IMG/VR virus record: IMGVR_UViG_3300046453_000188
Span: 1 to 29,558 of that record
Strand: one strand, 5' to 3'
Source: a virus
DNA length: 29,558 bases
Part shown: positions 1-6,397 of the stretch, piece after piece
Position numbering within the stretch: the first letter of the stretch is position 1
Layout of the letters: the number at the start of each line of letters is the position of its first letter
Notes under the pieces: model-generated
The model's input: the letters and a program-made list of their open reading frames with translations, nothing else
Told to the model about the DNA's origin: nothing
The model's database searches: none
Translations under genes and position numbers: made by a program

Positions 1-300
1 CGTCTGCGACGCGTGCGGACCAGCGTTCACGATGAGGTTGAAGTCCTCGACCTGCTTCGCCGCCCACCAAGCCGCCCACTCGAACACGGAACCGGTGGCG
101 GCGGGTGCTTCGGCGGCGTGCTCGTAGTGGAACGCGGGGACGAACAGGCGGTGACCCGGCGTGACGGGGTTGAGGGGCTCGAAGTGGTACACCCCGGACG
201 AACCGAGCTGCTCGATCCCCGTCCCCTTGGTGACGCGTTCCATCACCATCTGGCAGAACGGGCACCCGCCAGCTGCAGCGGTAGCAGTGGCGAGGCTCAC
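1..300 (-). CDS. HIT (histidine triad) family protein, 3' part cut off by window edge
   Basis: The first 100 codons are present; the rest lies beyond position 1. It starts at GTG 300, which overlaps the stop of the 2H phosphoesterase by 4 bp (GTGA). Visible HIT-fold hallmarks are an N-terminal CPFC zinc-type motif near residue 13, then FEPLNPVTPGHRLFVP (the strand and loop before the nucleotide-binding cleft), and NLIVNAGPHASQT near the cut. In HIT proteins this last segment directly precedes the HxHxH triad, so the catalytic histidines should lie just outside the window. HIT proteins are nucleotide hydrolases or transferases acting on dinucleoside polyphosphates or nucleoside monophosphate adducts. 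The substrate here is unknown. It is co-transcribed with the 2H phosphoesterase, suggesting a joint role in nucleotide or RNA-end processing (inference). Confidence 0.8.
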   Translation of the reverse strand, partial: MSLATATAAAGGCPFCQMVMERVTKGTGIEQLGSSGVYHFEPLNPVTPGHRLFVPAFHYEHAAEAPAATGSVFEWAAWWAAKQVEDFNLIVNAGPHASQT

Positions 301-899
301 GGCCGGCCTCCGTAGTCGATGCCGGTCACAGGGAGCGGAGCGTCGCGGAGGGCGGGCTGCAGGGCCCGGACCCACGCCTCGGCCGTCGTGCGCGCCCAGT
401 CGACACCGCTCGGCTGATCCTTCACGTAGGCGAGGGTCACGTGCGCCCGGTACTCCGGGAAGGTGTCGATGTGGGGCAGGTACGAGAGTCGGCCGTGCGC
501 CTTGAGGAGCTCGGGCGTGATCCGTAGGTGCGCGACGATGCACTTGTACGCCTCATCGGGGTACGGCGAATCGAAGACGCCGACGTGGTCGACCGTCACC
601 GCGGACAGGTCGACGCCGGCGAGGACCTGATCGACCAGCTCGCGCCAGACCGGCCCCGGCTCGATGAGTCCGTAGAGCAGGGTGACGTGCGCGCCCGTCT
701 CGCCGACCGCCCCGTCAATCCAGAAGCGCTCGGCGAGATTCGGGGACACGTAGAGGTCGCGGGCGGGGTCCAGGCCTGCGTCGCGCGCATAGTCCGTGAC
801 CGGGATCGCCTCGACGTCGGCCATGATGCAGCCGAGGTCGCTGAGGTTGATGCCGAGCGCGCGGTGCACGTCGGGGAACTGGTGGGCGGACTCGCTCAT
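297..899 (-). CDS. 2H phosphoesterase superfamily (LigT / 2'-5' RNA ligase-like) protein
   Basis: This is a 200-aa protein with the two diagnostic HxT motifs: AHVTLLYG (H71, T73) and AHVTLAYV (H153, T155). They are spaced about 80 residues apart, as expected for the bilobal 2H fold. The segment CIMADVEAI near residue 24 is the usual N-terminal strand of the actinophage version. 2H enzymes open 2',3'-cyclic phosphates, cleave 2'-5' linkages or degrade cyclic oligonucleotides; phage members include the anti-CBASS nuclease Acb1. Which activity applies cannot be read from sequence. The start at ATG 899 follows the upstream stop after 3 bp, with GGTAGGTGA as Shine-Dalgarno region. It is coupled downstream to the HIT gene through a GTGA overlap. 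Confidence 0.85.
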   Translation of the reverse strand: MSESAHQFPDVHRALGINLSDLGCIMADVEAIPVTDYARDAGLDPARDLYVSPNLAERFWIDGAVGETGAHVTLLYGLIEPGPVWRELVDQVLAGVDLSAVTVDHVGVFDSPYPDEAYKCIVAHLRITPELLKAHGRLSYLPHIDTFPEYRAHVTLAYVKDQPSGVDWARTTAEAWVRALQPALRDAPLPVTGIDYGGRP

Positions 900-902
900 C
901 GG

Positions 903-1076
903 TCACCTACCTTTCACCGCGACGCAGAGCGCGGGGTCGGTGGCGAACGCGCAGCCGACGTCGCCGCCGGTGATCGCGAGGCGGATGCCGAAGGTGACTG
1001 CGCAGAGCGCGAGCACGAATGCGGCGATGAAGACCCAGGCGAAGACGGCGGAGATCGCGTCGCGGCGGCCCATCAT
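903..1076 (-). CDS. Small single-pass membrane protein
   Basis: This is a 57-aa protein starting at ATG 1076, which overlaps the upstream stop (ATGA). After a basic N-terminus (MMGRRD) there is one strong hydrophobic helix, from about AVFAWVFIAA to VTFGIRL, and a short tail with two Cys residues. The positive-inside rule would put the N-terminus in the cytoplasm and the tail outside. No family is recognised. The coupling to both neighbours supports it being a real gene. It could be a small envelope-acting phage protein, but there is no direct evidence for function. Confidence 0.6.
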   Translation of the reverse strand: MMGRRDAISAVFAWVFIAAFVLALCAVTFGIRLAITGGDVGCAFATDPALCVAVKGR

Positions 1077-1459
1077 GCGTCCTTCCCGTAGGCGGCGTCG
1101 CGCGCTCGGCGCAGCGCGAGGATCGCCTTGTTCGCCTCGCCGCGGTCCAGGACGTCGGACCAGACCTTCACCTGGTGCTGCTCGGTGAAGTACTCGCCGA
1201 TGTGCTCGTGAGCGCGGGCGGCTGCTGCAGCTTCGCGTTCGGCGTGCTCCAGGAGGCTGCGGATCTCGGCGACCGTCATGTCGACCGCGAGCTGGACCCA
1301 CTCGGCGTCGCGGTTCCATCCGACGTGCAGATTGCGCCGTGCCTGTTCCTCGTGGATGAGAGCCGGTGCGATGGTGTCGCCATCCGGCGTACTCGACTCG
1401 ACCGGCGCTTCCGACGGGCGAGAGACGATGCGGTTGTGGGTGATCTGTTCTCTGGGCAT
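1073..1459 (-). CDS. Hypothetical helical protein
   Basis: This is a 128-aa protein. The start at ATG 1459 (MPREQITHNR) is chosen because AGGAAGG lies 6-7 bases upstream; a longer in-frame start at 1504 has no such site and would run into the divergent promoter region. The N-terminal 35 residues look disordered. The rest is Ala/Glu/Arg-rich and predicted helical (AEIRSLLEHAEREAAAAAR, then KAILALRRARDAAYG). No family is recognised. It opens the leftward cluster that continues through the membrane protein, the 2H phosphoesterase and the HIT protein, and it is divergent from the rightward gene at 1534. Confidence 0.7.
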   Translation of the reverse strand: MPREQITHNRIVSRPSEAPVESSTPDGDTIAPALIHEEQARRNLHVGWNRDAEWVQLAVDMTVAEIRSLLEHAEREAAAAARAHEHIGEYFTEQHQVKVWSDVLDRGEANKAILALRRARDAAYGKDA

Positions 1460-1478
1460 GTTCGCCCTTCCTGTGAGA

Positions 1479-1513
1479 GCCCCGTCACGGGGCCAACCCG
1501 GCATCGCGCCGGG
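1479..1513. promoter_or_regulatory. Two adjacent inverted repeats in a divergent intergenic region
   Basis: Between the leftward gene starting at 1459 and the rightward gene starting at 1534 lie GCCCCG-TCA-CGGGGC (1479-1493) and CCCGGC-ATCGC-GCCGGG (1497-1513). Both are perfect 6-bp dyads. They may be operator half-sites or an RNA structure in the 5' leader of the leftward operon. No convincing leftward -10 was found here. Confidence 0.4.
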
Positions 1514-1521
1514 AAGATCGC

Positions 1522-1533
1522 TACGCTCAGCGC
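1522..1533 (+). promoter_or_regulatory. Leaderless promoter -10 (TACGCT) for the 1534 gene
   Basis: TACGCT at 1522-1527 ends exactly 6 bases before the ATG at 1534, so transcription should begin at or next to the start codon. There is no Shine-Dalgarno sequence. The module GCTACGCTCAGCGCATG recurs with one change in front of the next gene at 2215. Leaderless TANNNT-(6-7)-ATG arrangements are common in actinobacteria. Confidence 0.6.
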
Positions 1534-2199
1534 ATGGATGCGTTCTGGACGTGGAATGGCTGGACAGCAGTGGGATCGATCGCGACGGTCCTCGCTCTCG
1601 CGACGTTGGTCTTCGCGACCGCCGAGTTCGTGGTGAAGCGGCGTCAGGTCGCGGAGTTCATGCTCGACTGGGCGCCGATCGCAACCGCTGCAGTTGCCGG
1701 CGGCACGTTCCACGTGTTCGAGTTCCACAACTTCGGTCGGGGCGCGGCTCGCTTGGTCTCCCTCACGCTGTGCGGTGCCCGCGCGCATATCGACAACACG
1801 AACAGGGCGCCCGAGGTGCTCGGCGCAGGCAGCACGTTCACGCTGCTCGTGACCAGCCCCGATCTGGAGCAGGCGTGGGTTCGATACGTGTACTCAGCAC
1901 AGGCCGACCGTCGGCGCTTCGTTGTCGAGTGGCATCCGTTGATGCGAAATGGGGCGATGGCTGATGAGCTGAGCCGTCAGGAGAATGCGGATGACGCGCG
2001 GCCCTGGATCAGGCGAGCGTTCTACCGCAGACGGGTCAAGCCGGTCGCCCCAGGTGGCGTGCCATTCGGCGTCGTGATCGGACGAGACGGCGCCAAGACG
2101 TTCGTGAAGATGCTGCAGGGCCCCAGCGGAGCGGTGTACAGGGAAATGATCCCCCGCGGTACCGCGCCGGTGCTGGCATACGTGCCGGAGACTACGTGA
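1534..2199 (+). CDS. Membrane-anchored protein of unknown function (moron candidate)
   Basis: This is a 221-aa protein running against the surrounding leftward genes. A hydrophobic helix (about residues 10-33, TAVGSIATVLALATLVFATA) is followed by a basic stop-transfer stretch, VVKRRQ. The remaining ~185 residues would then be cytoplasmic and appear to be a mixed beta domain (FHVFEFHNFG, TFTLLVTSP, RYVYSAQ). No family is recognised. It has its own leaderless promoter and forms a cassette with the lipoprotein at 2215. Phage genes with this arrangement are often expressed from the prophage and alter the host envelope or exclude other phages; that is inference from context only. Confidence 0.75.
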   Translation: MDAFWTWNGWTAVGSIATVLALATLVFATAEFVVKRRQVAEFMLDWAPIATAAVAGGTFHVFEFHNFGRGAARLVSLTLCGARAHIDNTNRAPEVLGAGSTFTLLVTSPDLEQAWVRYVYSAQADRRRFVVEWHPLMRNGAMADELSRQENADDARPWIRRAFYRRRVKPVAPGGVPFGVVIGRDGAKTFVKMLQGPSGAVYREMIPRGTAPVLAYVPETT

Positions 2200-2202
2200 C
2201 GC

Positions 2203-2214
2203 TACGCTGAGCGC
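2203..2214 (+). promoter_or_regulatory. Leaderless promoter -10 (TACGCT) for the 2215 gene
   Basis: TACGCT at 2203-2208 is followed by 6 bases and the ATG at 2215. The module GCTACGCTGAGCGCATG differs at one base from that of the 1534 gene. It starts immediately after the 1534 gene's stop, giving the lipoprotein its own promoter. Confidence 0.6.
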
Positions 2215-2580
2215 ATGCGTCGTCTCATCGCCCCCGCTGCCCTGATCGCTGTGCTCGCCCTCGCCGGATGCTCCGCGCCGAGCGATGCCGAGCCCGCTCC
2301 GGCAGGAGAAACCGTCACGGCCGTTGCGATCGAAGATGCGGCGACGGTCGACGAAGCCGTCGACTGGGTGCTCTCACAGGATGCCGACTCCATGAGCGCC
2401 GACGACGTCGCCGATGCCGCGTCGAAGCTGAACGAGCTCGCCGCACAGCAGTACTCCAACGCGATCTACGGCGACATCAAGGCCGACATGAACACCCTCA
2501 CCCTTGACGCCGTCGACGGTGAGGATGGCGTTCAGGATCGCCTCGTCGAGCTGACGAAGCAGATCCGCGAACTCGGCTAA
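2215..2580 (+). CDS. Small prophage lipoprotein
   Basis: This is a 121-aa protein with a clear type II signal peptide: basic MRR, a hydrophobic core (LIAPAALIAVLALAG) and a lipobox LAGC with the lipidated Cys at residue 19. The mature part is acidic and helical (DADSMSADDVADAASKL, then VQDRLVELTKQIREL), without internal Cys. It would be tethered to the outer face of the cytoplasmic membrane. Other phage lipoproteins in Gram-positive hosts block DNA injection by related phages, so superinfection exclusion is plausible, but no homology to a known one is evident. Its TAA stop interlocks with the terminase stop (CTAA, 2577-2580), leaving no intergenic terminator. Confidence 0.8.
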   Translation: MRRLIAPAALIAVLALAGCSAPSDAEPAPAGETVTAVAIEDAATVDEAVDWVLSQDADSMSADDVADAASKLNELAAQQYSNAIYGDIKADMNTLTLDAVDGEDGVQDRLVELTKQIRELG

Positions 2581-3908
2581 GCCGCGAGCGACCAGTTCAG
2601 CGCCGGCCGCCACATCGACTCGGTCGTCGCGATGACATACCGGCCGCCGTCGAGCGAGTGGTCGTTGACCTTCACGGGCACGTCCTGGCCAGCGAGTGCG
2701 GATTTCGTGTCCCAGCTGTAGCCGGGCGTCTCAGCGATCCAGCCTGGGCATCTGTCGGTGACGACGAGCTGCCGTTCGGCGAGCAGCGACGCGATCGTGC
2801 TGATGCCGTAGGAGACGTTGTTCAGGCCGCCGGCCGTCGGGATGTCGAGCAGGTTCAGTTCGCGTTGGAAGTGCAGCGCGGCCGGGTCGACGATGATGTA
2901 CTCGGGCTGCAGGGCGGTGTCGTACGGGAGGTGGTCGCGGCGTAGCCAGTCGCGGAACAGACCGGCTTGCTGCGACGGCGACAGGAACGCGGCCTCCGAC
3001 TTGCGGGCGTCGTGTCGCCACTCGTCGATCAGCCACAGGCGGGAGCCGTAGCGGCCGTCGATCTGCTTCTCCTTCGAGAGCCCCAGGAGCAGCCCTGTGG
3101 ACGGGTTGTTCGTGCCGAAGTCGAGGCCGACGCCGAGGAGGCGGTGCATCGAGGGGAGCGAGGCCCACGGCTTGACGTGCGTGGCGGGGTCCCACATGCC
3201 GAAGATCGCACCATCAGCGGACACCCACTCGCCCAGGATCTGCCGGCGATACCAGAGGCCCGTGTACTGCGAGCGGAGGCGGGCCTTCACCGTCTCGGAC
3301 AGCGACGGGTTGTCGTCCATCATGAAGTGGTAGCGGCGCCAGTCGGGCAGGTCGCGCATCCGGTCGATGAAGTCCGTCTTGAGCCAGTGCGCGGGGGAGT
3401 CGGGGTTCGTCGTCGAGAACAGCTTCGAGTCGTCCAGCGACATGCGGTTCAGGACCTGCTTGAACGCGGTCTCCTCGATGACCGTGGCCTCGTCGACGTA
3501 GACGAGCAGCACGGTCATGCCTCGGATCTTCCCCTCGGCGCGAGAGTCGTTGATGCCGATGACCTGCACCTCACGGCCGAAGATGTACGCCGTCGGCGCG
3601 TTCTGCCGGTACTTCACCACGTGACGGAAAGCGCGGAGGCCCTCGGACGTCTCGATGGTCTGGAAGAAGTTGCGGTAGATCGAGCCGAGGTTCTTTCCCA
3701 CGATGAGTAGTTGCCCGTTCAGGTCGCCTTCCATCTGCGACACCGCCATGAGGAAGGCGAGCACGGAGACATAGGTCTTCCCGGCCCGGATGCTGCCTTC
3801 CCACAGGTTGAACGTCGCGCCCGGCTTGAGGCAGGCGTGGAGTGAGCGAACCTGATTACGGCCGAGGCTCGCCGTCGCCTGGAACGTGCTCGGTGCCTGA
3901 GGAGTCAT
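2577..3908 (-). CDS. terL: Terminase large subunit
   Basis: This 443-aa packaging motor ATPase/nuclease has its motifs in order: Walker A GSIRAGKT (38-45), Walker B VLLVYVDEA (133-141, D139/E140) and coupling motif STTNPDSP (165-172). The C-terminal RNase H-like nuclease has GLDFGT (D263), IIVDPAA (D341) and NDHSLDGGRYVI (D417/D420). Length and motifs fit the PBSX/Terminase_3-6 group. It pumps phage DNA into the prohead and cuts concatemers. The start at ATG 3908 has AGGTGA a few bases upstream and overlaps the small-subunit gene by 53 bp. It ends head-on against the rightward lipoprotein gene. Confidence 0.95.
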   Translation of the reverse strand: MTPQAPSTFQATASLGRNQVRSLHACLKPGATFNLWEGSIRAGKTYVSVLAFLMAVSQMEGDLNGQLLIVGKNLGSIYRNFFQTIETSEGLRAFRHVVKYRQNAPTAYIFGREVQVIGINDSRAEGKIRGMTVLLVYVDEATVIEETAFKQVLNRMSLDDSKLFSTTNPDSPAHWLKTDFIDRMRDLPDWRRYHFMMDDNPSLSETVKARLRSQYTGLWYRRQILGEWVSADGAIFGMWDPATHVKPWASLPSMHRLLGVGLDFGTNNPSTGLLLGLSKEKQIDGRYGSRLWLIDEWRHDARKSEAAFLSPSQQAGLFRDWLRRDHLPYDTALQPEYIIVDPAALHFQRELNLLDIPTAGGLNNVSYGISTIASLLAERQLVVTDRCPGWIAETPGYSWDTKSALAGQDVPVKVNDHSLDGGRYVIATTESMWRPALNWSLAA

Positions 3909-4332
3909 CAGTCACCTGCCCGTAGTTGTCGTCCTTGAGGGCGTCGGCCATGGTGGCGAGGAGCCCGGCGATCGCACCGCGGACCTCAGCTGCGCCGTCT
4001 TCCGGCTTCTTCTCGTACAGGCCCACGAACTTCGCGCGCTGGTCGATGATCTTCAGCACGCGGTCGATGGCGAACAGGTCGCCGTCGCGGGCGGCTTCGT
4101 AGGCTCCGGCCATGAGGTCGTCGAGGCGGGCGAGTTCGAGTTCAAGGAGCTCGGTTGCGGACTCGCGGGTGATGTCGGCGATGCCCTGCTTCACGGCTCG
4201 ATGTGCGCTGCCCTTGTTCGCGAAGCCGACCTCTTTGGCGATGTCGTCGAAAGTCCATCCCGCTCGGCGGAGGTCGAGGGCTTGCTTGCGCTTCTCGGCG
4301 GCGGTGGCCTTCGAGTTGGTATCGGATGCCAT
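3856..4332 (-). CDS. terS: Terminase small subunit
   Basis: This is a 158-aa protein with an N-terminal helix-turn-helix (GWTFDDIAKEVGFANKGSAH, about 25-44), a central helical oligomerisation region (TELLELELARLDDLMAGAY) and a disordered acidic tail. It recognises the packaging site and delivers DNA to the large subunit. The start at ATG 4332 is preceded by ACAGGAAA. It overlaps terL by 53 bp, and the two are translationally linked. A strong hairpin at 4402-4440 lies upstream, so packaging genes may be transcribed separately from the 6615-4461 operon or by antitermination. Confidence 0.9.
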   Translation of the reverse strand: MASDTNSKATAAEKRKQALDLRRAGWTFDDIAKEVGFANKGSAHRAVKQGIADITRESATELLELELARLDDLMAGAYEAARDGDLFAIDRVLKIIDQRAKFVGLYEKKPEDGAAEVRGAIAGLLATMADALKDDNYGQVTDDSSGTEHVPGDGEPRP

Positions 4333-4401
4333 GGGGTTTCCTGTTCTGCTGGTCCCGCGCCTGGCGGGTCAGGGGATGCTGCGGCGCCTGGCCGGGCATG
4401 G

Positions 4402-4440
4402 CAGACCCCCAGCGACGAGTGGTAGGTCGCTGGGGGTCTG
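4402..4440. terminator. 15-bp perfect hairpin, likely terminator upstream of terS
   Basis: CAGACCCCCAGCGAC (4402-4416) pairs perfectly with 4426-4440 around a 9-nt loop. Neither side has a T-tract, which is usual for GC-rich actinobacterial terminators. For leftward transcription it falls after the small-gene cluster and before terS. The remaining stretch 4341-4400 shows no gene or clear promoter. Confidence 0.65.
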
Positions 4441-4460
4441 GGTCGTACTGTGCGGAATTC

Positions 4461-4616
4461 TCAGCTGCCGCTGGTGCGGCCGGCGCGGGCGGATGCTGCG
4501 CGGCGGGTGGTGCCTGCGCGACGTCCAGAGAATCCGGTTCCGCCCATGATGTTGGCGAAGCCTTCCGCGGAGTTGATGCCGCCTCGGATGTAGGTGGCGA
4601 TGGAGCGGTTACGCAC
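4461..4616 (-). CDS. Tiny basic protein, paralogue of the 4635 gene
   Basis: This 51-aa protein starts at GTG 4616 with AAGGAG six bases upstream. It is rich in Arg, Gly, Ala and Ser, and ends in ARAGRTSGS. It shares an opening (M/VRN...) and its exact closing RTSGS with the next gene upstream, so the two look like duplicated genes. The middle contains GGINSAEGFANIMGGTGFSG, a Gly-rich turn region. No family is recognised. The basic character could suit nucleic-acid or membrane contact (inference). Confidence 0.55.
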   Translation of the reverse strand: MRNRSIATYIRGGINSAEGFANIMGGTGFSGRRAGTTRRAASARAGRTSGS

Positions 4617-4634
4617 GGGTTCTCCTTGGTGGGG

Positions 4635-4742
4635 TCAGCTGCCGGACGTGCGGCCGCCGGATGCGGATGATGCGGTGCGGCGGCGGAAGCCGCGGGTGGC
4701 GCGGGCGATGCCGGCGCGGACACGGGACATGACGTTGCGCAT
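4635..4742 (-). CDS. Tiny Arg-rich protein, paralogue of the 4461 gene
   Basis: This 35-aa protein starts at ATG 4742 with a strong GGGAGGTGA site just upstream. The sequence is MRNVMSRVRAGIARATRGF, then an Arg triplet and a Ser/Ala/Gly tail ending GGRTSGS. About a quarter of residues are Arg. The first 20 residues could form an amphipathic basic helix. No family is recognised. It lies between the 70-aa gene (ending 4765) and its 51-aa paralogue. Confidence 0.55.
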   Translation of the reverse strand: MRNVMSRVRAGIARATRGFRRRTASSASGGRTSGS

Positions 4743-4764
4743 GGGAGTCACCTCCCTTCGGGGC

Positions 4765-4977
4765 TCAGAGACCGACGAGGTTCATGCCGACGGTGTCGGT
4801 GGTGTCGTCGGTGAAAGGGATCGGGAGCCAGGGGCGATCTCCGGTGTCGAGCTTGCCGATGAGGCGGGTCCACTCTGCGTTGCGCTGGTCGGGAGTGAGC
4901 AGTGCGTACCGTTCCTTGCTCATCGCGACATGGCCGATGATGACGGGCGGGTCGATGACGGACGCCGGGTAGCTCAT
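4765..4977 (-). CDS. Hypothetical 70-aa protein
   Basis: The start at ATG 4977 overlaps the stop of the 125-aa gene (ATGA). The sequence opens MSYPASVIDPPVIIGHVAMS and continues with a hydrophilic helical part (LTPDQRNAEWTRLIGKLDTG). No family is recognised. Tight coupling to the PP-loop ATPase pair suggests it belongs to the same functional set. Confidence 0.6.
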   Translation of the reverse strand: MSYPASVIDPPVIIGHVAMSKERYALLTPDQRNAEWTRLIGKLDTGDRPWLPIPFTDDTTDTVGMNLVGL

Positions 4978-5351
4978 GGGCGGAGGTCGATGTCGAGGCG
5001 GGCGGCGACTTCACGGCCGTCGAGGTACTTGTCTCCGAGGTGGGCGAGGCCGGCGGCGGCGAGAAAGGCTTCCTTTTCCTCGCGGGTGGTGAAGCAGACG
5101 GCTACCCAGAACTCGGAGTCGGTGGCGCGCTTGAAGCGGGCGCGCTCGGCGGTGGCGCGGTCGCGGTAGCCATGCTCGAGTGCGGTGAACTCGGTGGCGG
5201 CGTCCGTGGCGAGGTTGTCGGTGTACTTGACGCCGGCGAGCGGGTCGGGCTCGGGGATGTGCTTCTGTCGGCGGCCGGAGAGTCCGCCGGAGCTGCGGCC
5301 GGAGCCGGGGCGCTTGCGGGGGCCACTGAGGCCTGAGCTGTCTCGGGTCAT
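4974..5351 (-). CDS. Phage protein always seen beside PP-loop ATPase genes; function unknown
   Basis: This is a 125-aa protein. The first 30 residues are a Ser/Gly/Arg-rich disordered tail (SSGLSGPRKRPGSGRSSGGL). The conserved part is the C-terminal half, FWVAVCFTTREEKEAFLAAA (81-100) and GDKYLDGREVAARL. I recall a similar small protein beside PAPS-reductase-like genes in actinobacterial and Gram-positive phages; no biochemical function is known to me. The start at ATG 5351 overlaps the PP-loop stop (ATGA), with GGAG upstream. Confidence 0.65.
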   Translation of the reverse strand: MTRDSSGLSGPRKRPGSGRSSGGLSGRRQKHIPEPDPLAGVKYTDNLATDAATEFTALEHGYRDRATAERARFKRATDSEFWVAVCFTTREEKEAFLAAAGLAHLGDKYLDGREVAARLDIDLRP

Positions 5352-6085
5352 GAGCGGTTCTCCATCCGGGCGCGGAAGAGTTCGAGGTCGGCGAGGGGGA
5401 ACCAGTCGAGGATCCGCGCGAAGTCTTCGGGGAAGTGCTCGCTGATCGGCTTGAGGAAGCGGTAGTCGATTCCGTCGAACGATCGGCCGAAGTGCTCGTA
5501 GTCGACGGGAAGGGTGATCCCGGCATCCGCGATGCGGCCGAGTACTTCGCCCTTGAGCCAGTCGGCGATGGGGGACACCTTGCGGTCTTTCGGCTTCATG
5601 ATCCCGTGGCGGGTGAACGAAGCGCGCCGGACGATGCTGTCGGCTGCGCGGACGCCATCGGCGATCCATGTGTCATCGGGAAGTCCGAGGTCGCGGCGGA
5701 TGAAGGTCCACATGTCGGCATAGTCCGGGATAGGAAGGTTCGCCGCTTCGATGACTTCGCACCGCTCGGGCGGTTGGAACACGAAGTTGTTCAGCCACCG
5801 GTAGAACGACGGGTGCGGGTAGCGGTGCACGGTCTTGCCGAGCGCCTGCTCGAGATCGGTCAGGCCGCGCTCCACGAAGTCGAGGGTGCGCCCGGGTGTG
5901 CGGCCGGGGATGTAGTACAGGTGCGCGAGGACGGTTTCGATCCCGGCATCCTGCAGCGCGAGTTCCGCAGCGATCGCATCTTTCCCACCGGAGAACGCGA
6001 CGAGCACGGTGCGGTTCTCGGCGGCGAGAATGTCGCGGATCTCAGCGGAGGTCGGCTGGCCCTTGATGATGGTCGGCACTGTCAC
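5348..6085 (-). CDS. PAPS reductase-like PP-loop ATPase (adenine nucleotide alpha-hydrolase fold)
   Basis: This 245-aa protein has the PP-loop SGGKD in VLVAFSGGKDAIAAE (about 28-42), which marks the N-type ATP pyrophosphatase fold of PAPS reductase, DndC and tRNA thiolation enzymes. It is followed by AHLYYIPG, as in phage PAPS reductase-like proteins. No C-terminal ECGLH redox motif typical of true PAPS reductases is seen, so assimilatory sulfate reduction is unlikely. It more likely activates a substrate with ATP in nucleic-acid modification (inference). The start is given at GTG 6085; GTG 6079 is about equally placed relative to AAGGTG. It is operonic with the 125-aa and 70-aa proteins. Confidence 0.8.
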   Translation of the reverse strand: MTVPTIIKGQPTSAEIRDILAAENRTVLVAFSGGKDAIAAELALQDAGIETVLAHLYYIPGRTPGRTLDFVERGLTDLEQALGKTVHRYPHPSFYRWLNNFVFQPPERCEVIEAANLPIPDYADMWTFIRRDLGLPDDTWIADGVRAADSIVRRASFTRHGIMKPKDRKVSPIADWLKGEVLGRIADAGITLPVDYEHFGRSFDGIDYRFLKPISEHFPEDFARILDWFPLADLELFRARMENRS

Positions 6086-6091
6086 ACCTTC

Positions 6092-6397
6092 TCAGCGGGA
6101 TCGGAATTCATCGACGGTCATCACGGCGGGGGATTCCGCGGTGACGAGCTCGGCCATGCGCTTTGCCTCGGTGAGGGAGTGAGCGCACGCTCGGAGGATC
6201 TCAAACACCCGGCCGGGTTCGAGGTGGCGGGGCATGGCGGCGACCCTCCCGCCCGGGAGGATGATCACCCAGCCGCGGGTGCGGGTGTCCTTGCGGATGA
6301 TGACGCCATCGCCGCGCATGTACTCGGAGGCGCCGACCTTCATCCAGATGAGGTCGCGGTGGTGAGCGCGGTTCTGCTCGGGTGTGGAGTGCATCAT
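6092..6397 (-). CDS. Hypothetical 101-aa protein
   Basis: It starts MMHSTPEQN at 6397, overlapping the upstream stop; the second Met at 6394 is an alternative start. The central part looks like a small beta domain (DLIWMKVGASEYMRGDGVII, then RGWVIILPGGR). A C-terminal helix follows. No family is recognised. It lies in the operon driven from the 6616-6669 promoter region and leads into the PP-loop gene. Confidence 0.65.
   Translation of the reverse strand: MMHSTPEQNRAHHRDLIWMKVGASEYMRGDGVIIRKDTRTRGWVIILPGGRVAAMPRHLEPGRVFEILRACAHSLTEAKRMAELVTAESPAVMTVDEFRSR

Noticed and set aside
4142-4723. Pro/Ala-rich leftward open frame overlapping terS and the tiny genes
   Set aside because: It is out of frame with terS and with both small genes that have ribosome sites, and its composition suggests an accidental frame. 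It would also read through the 15-bp hairpin.
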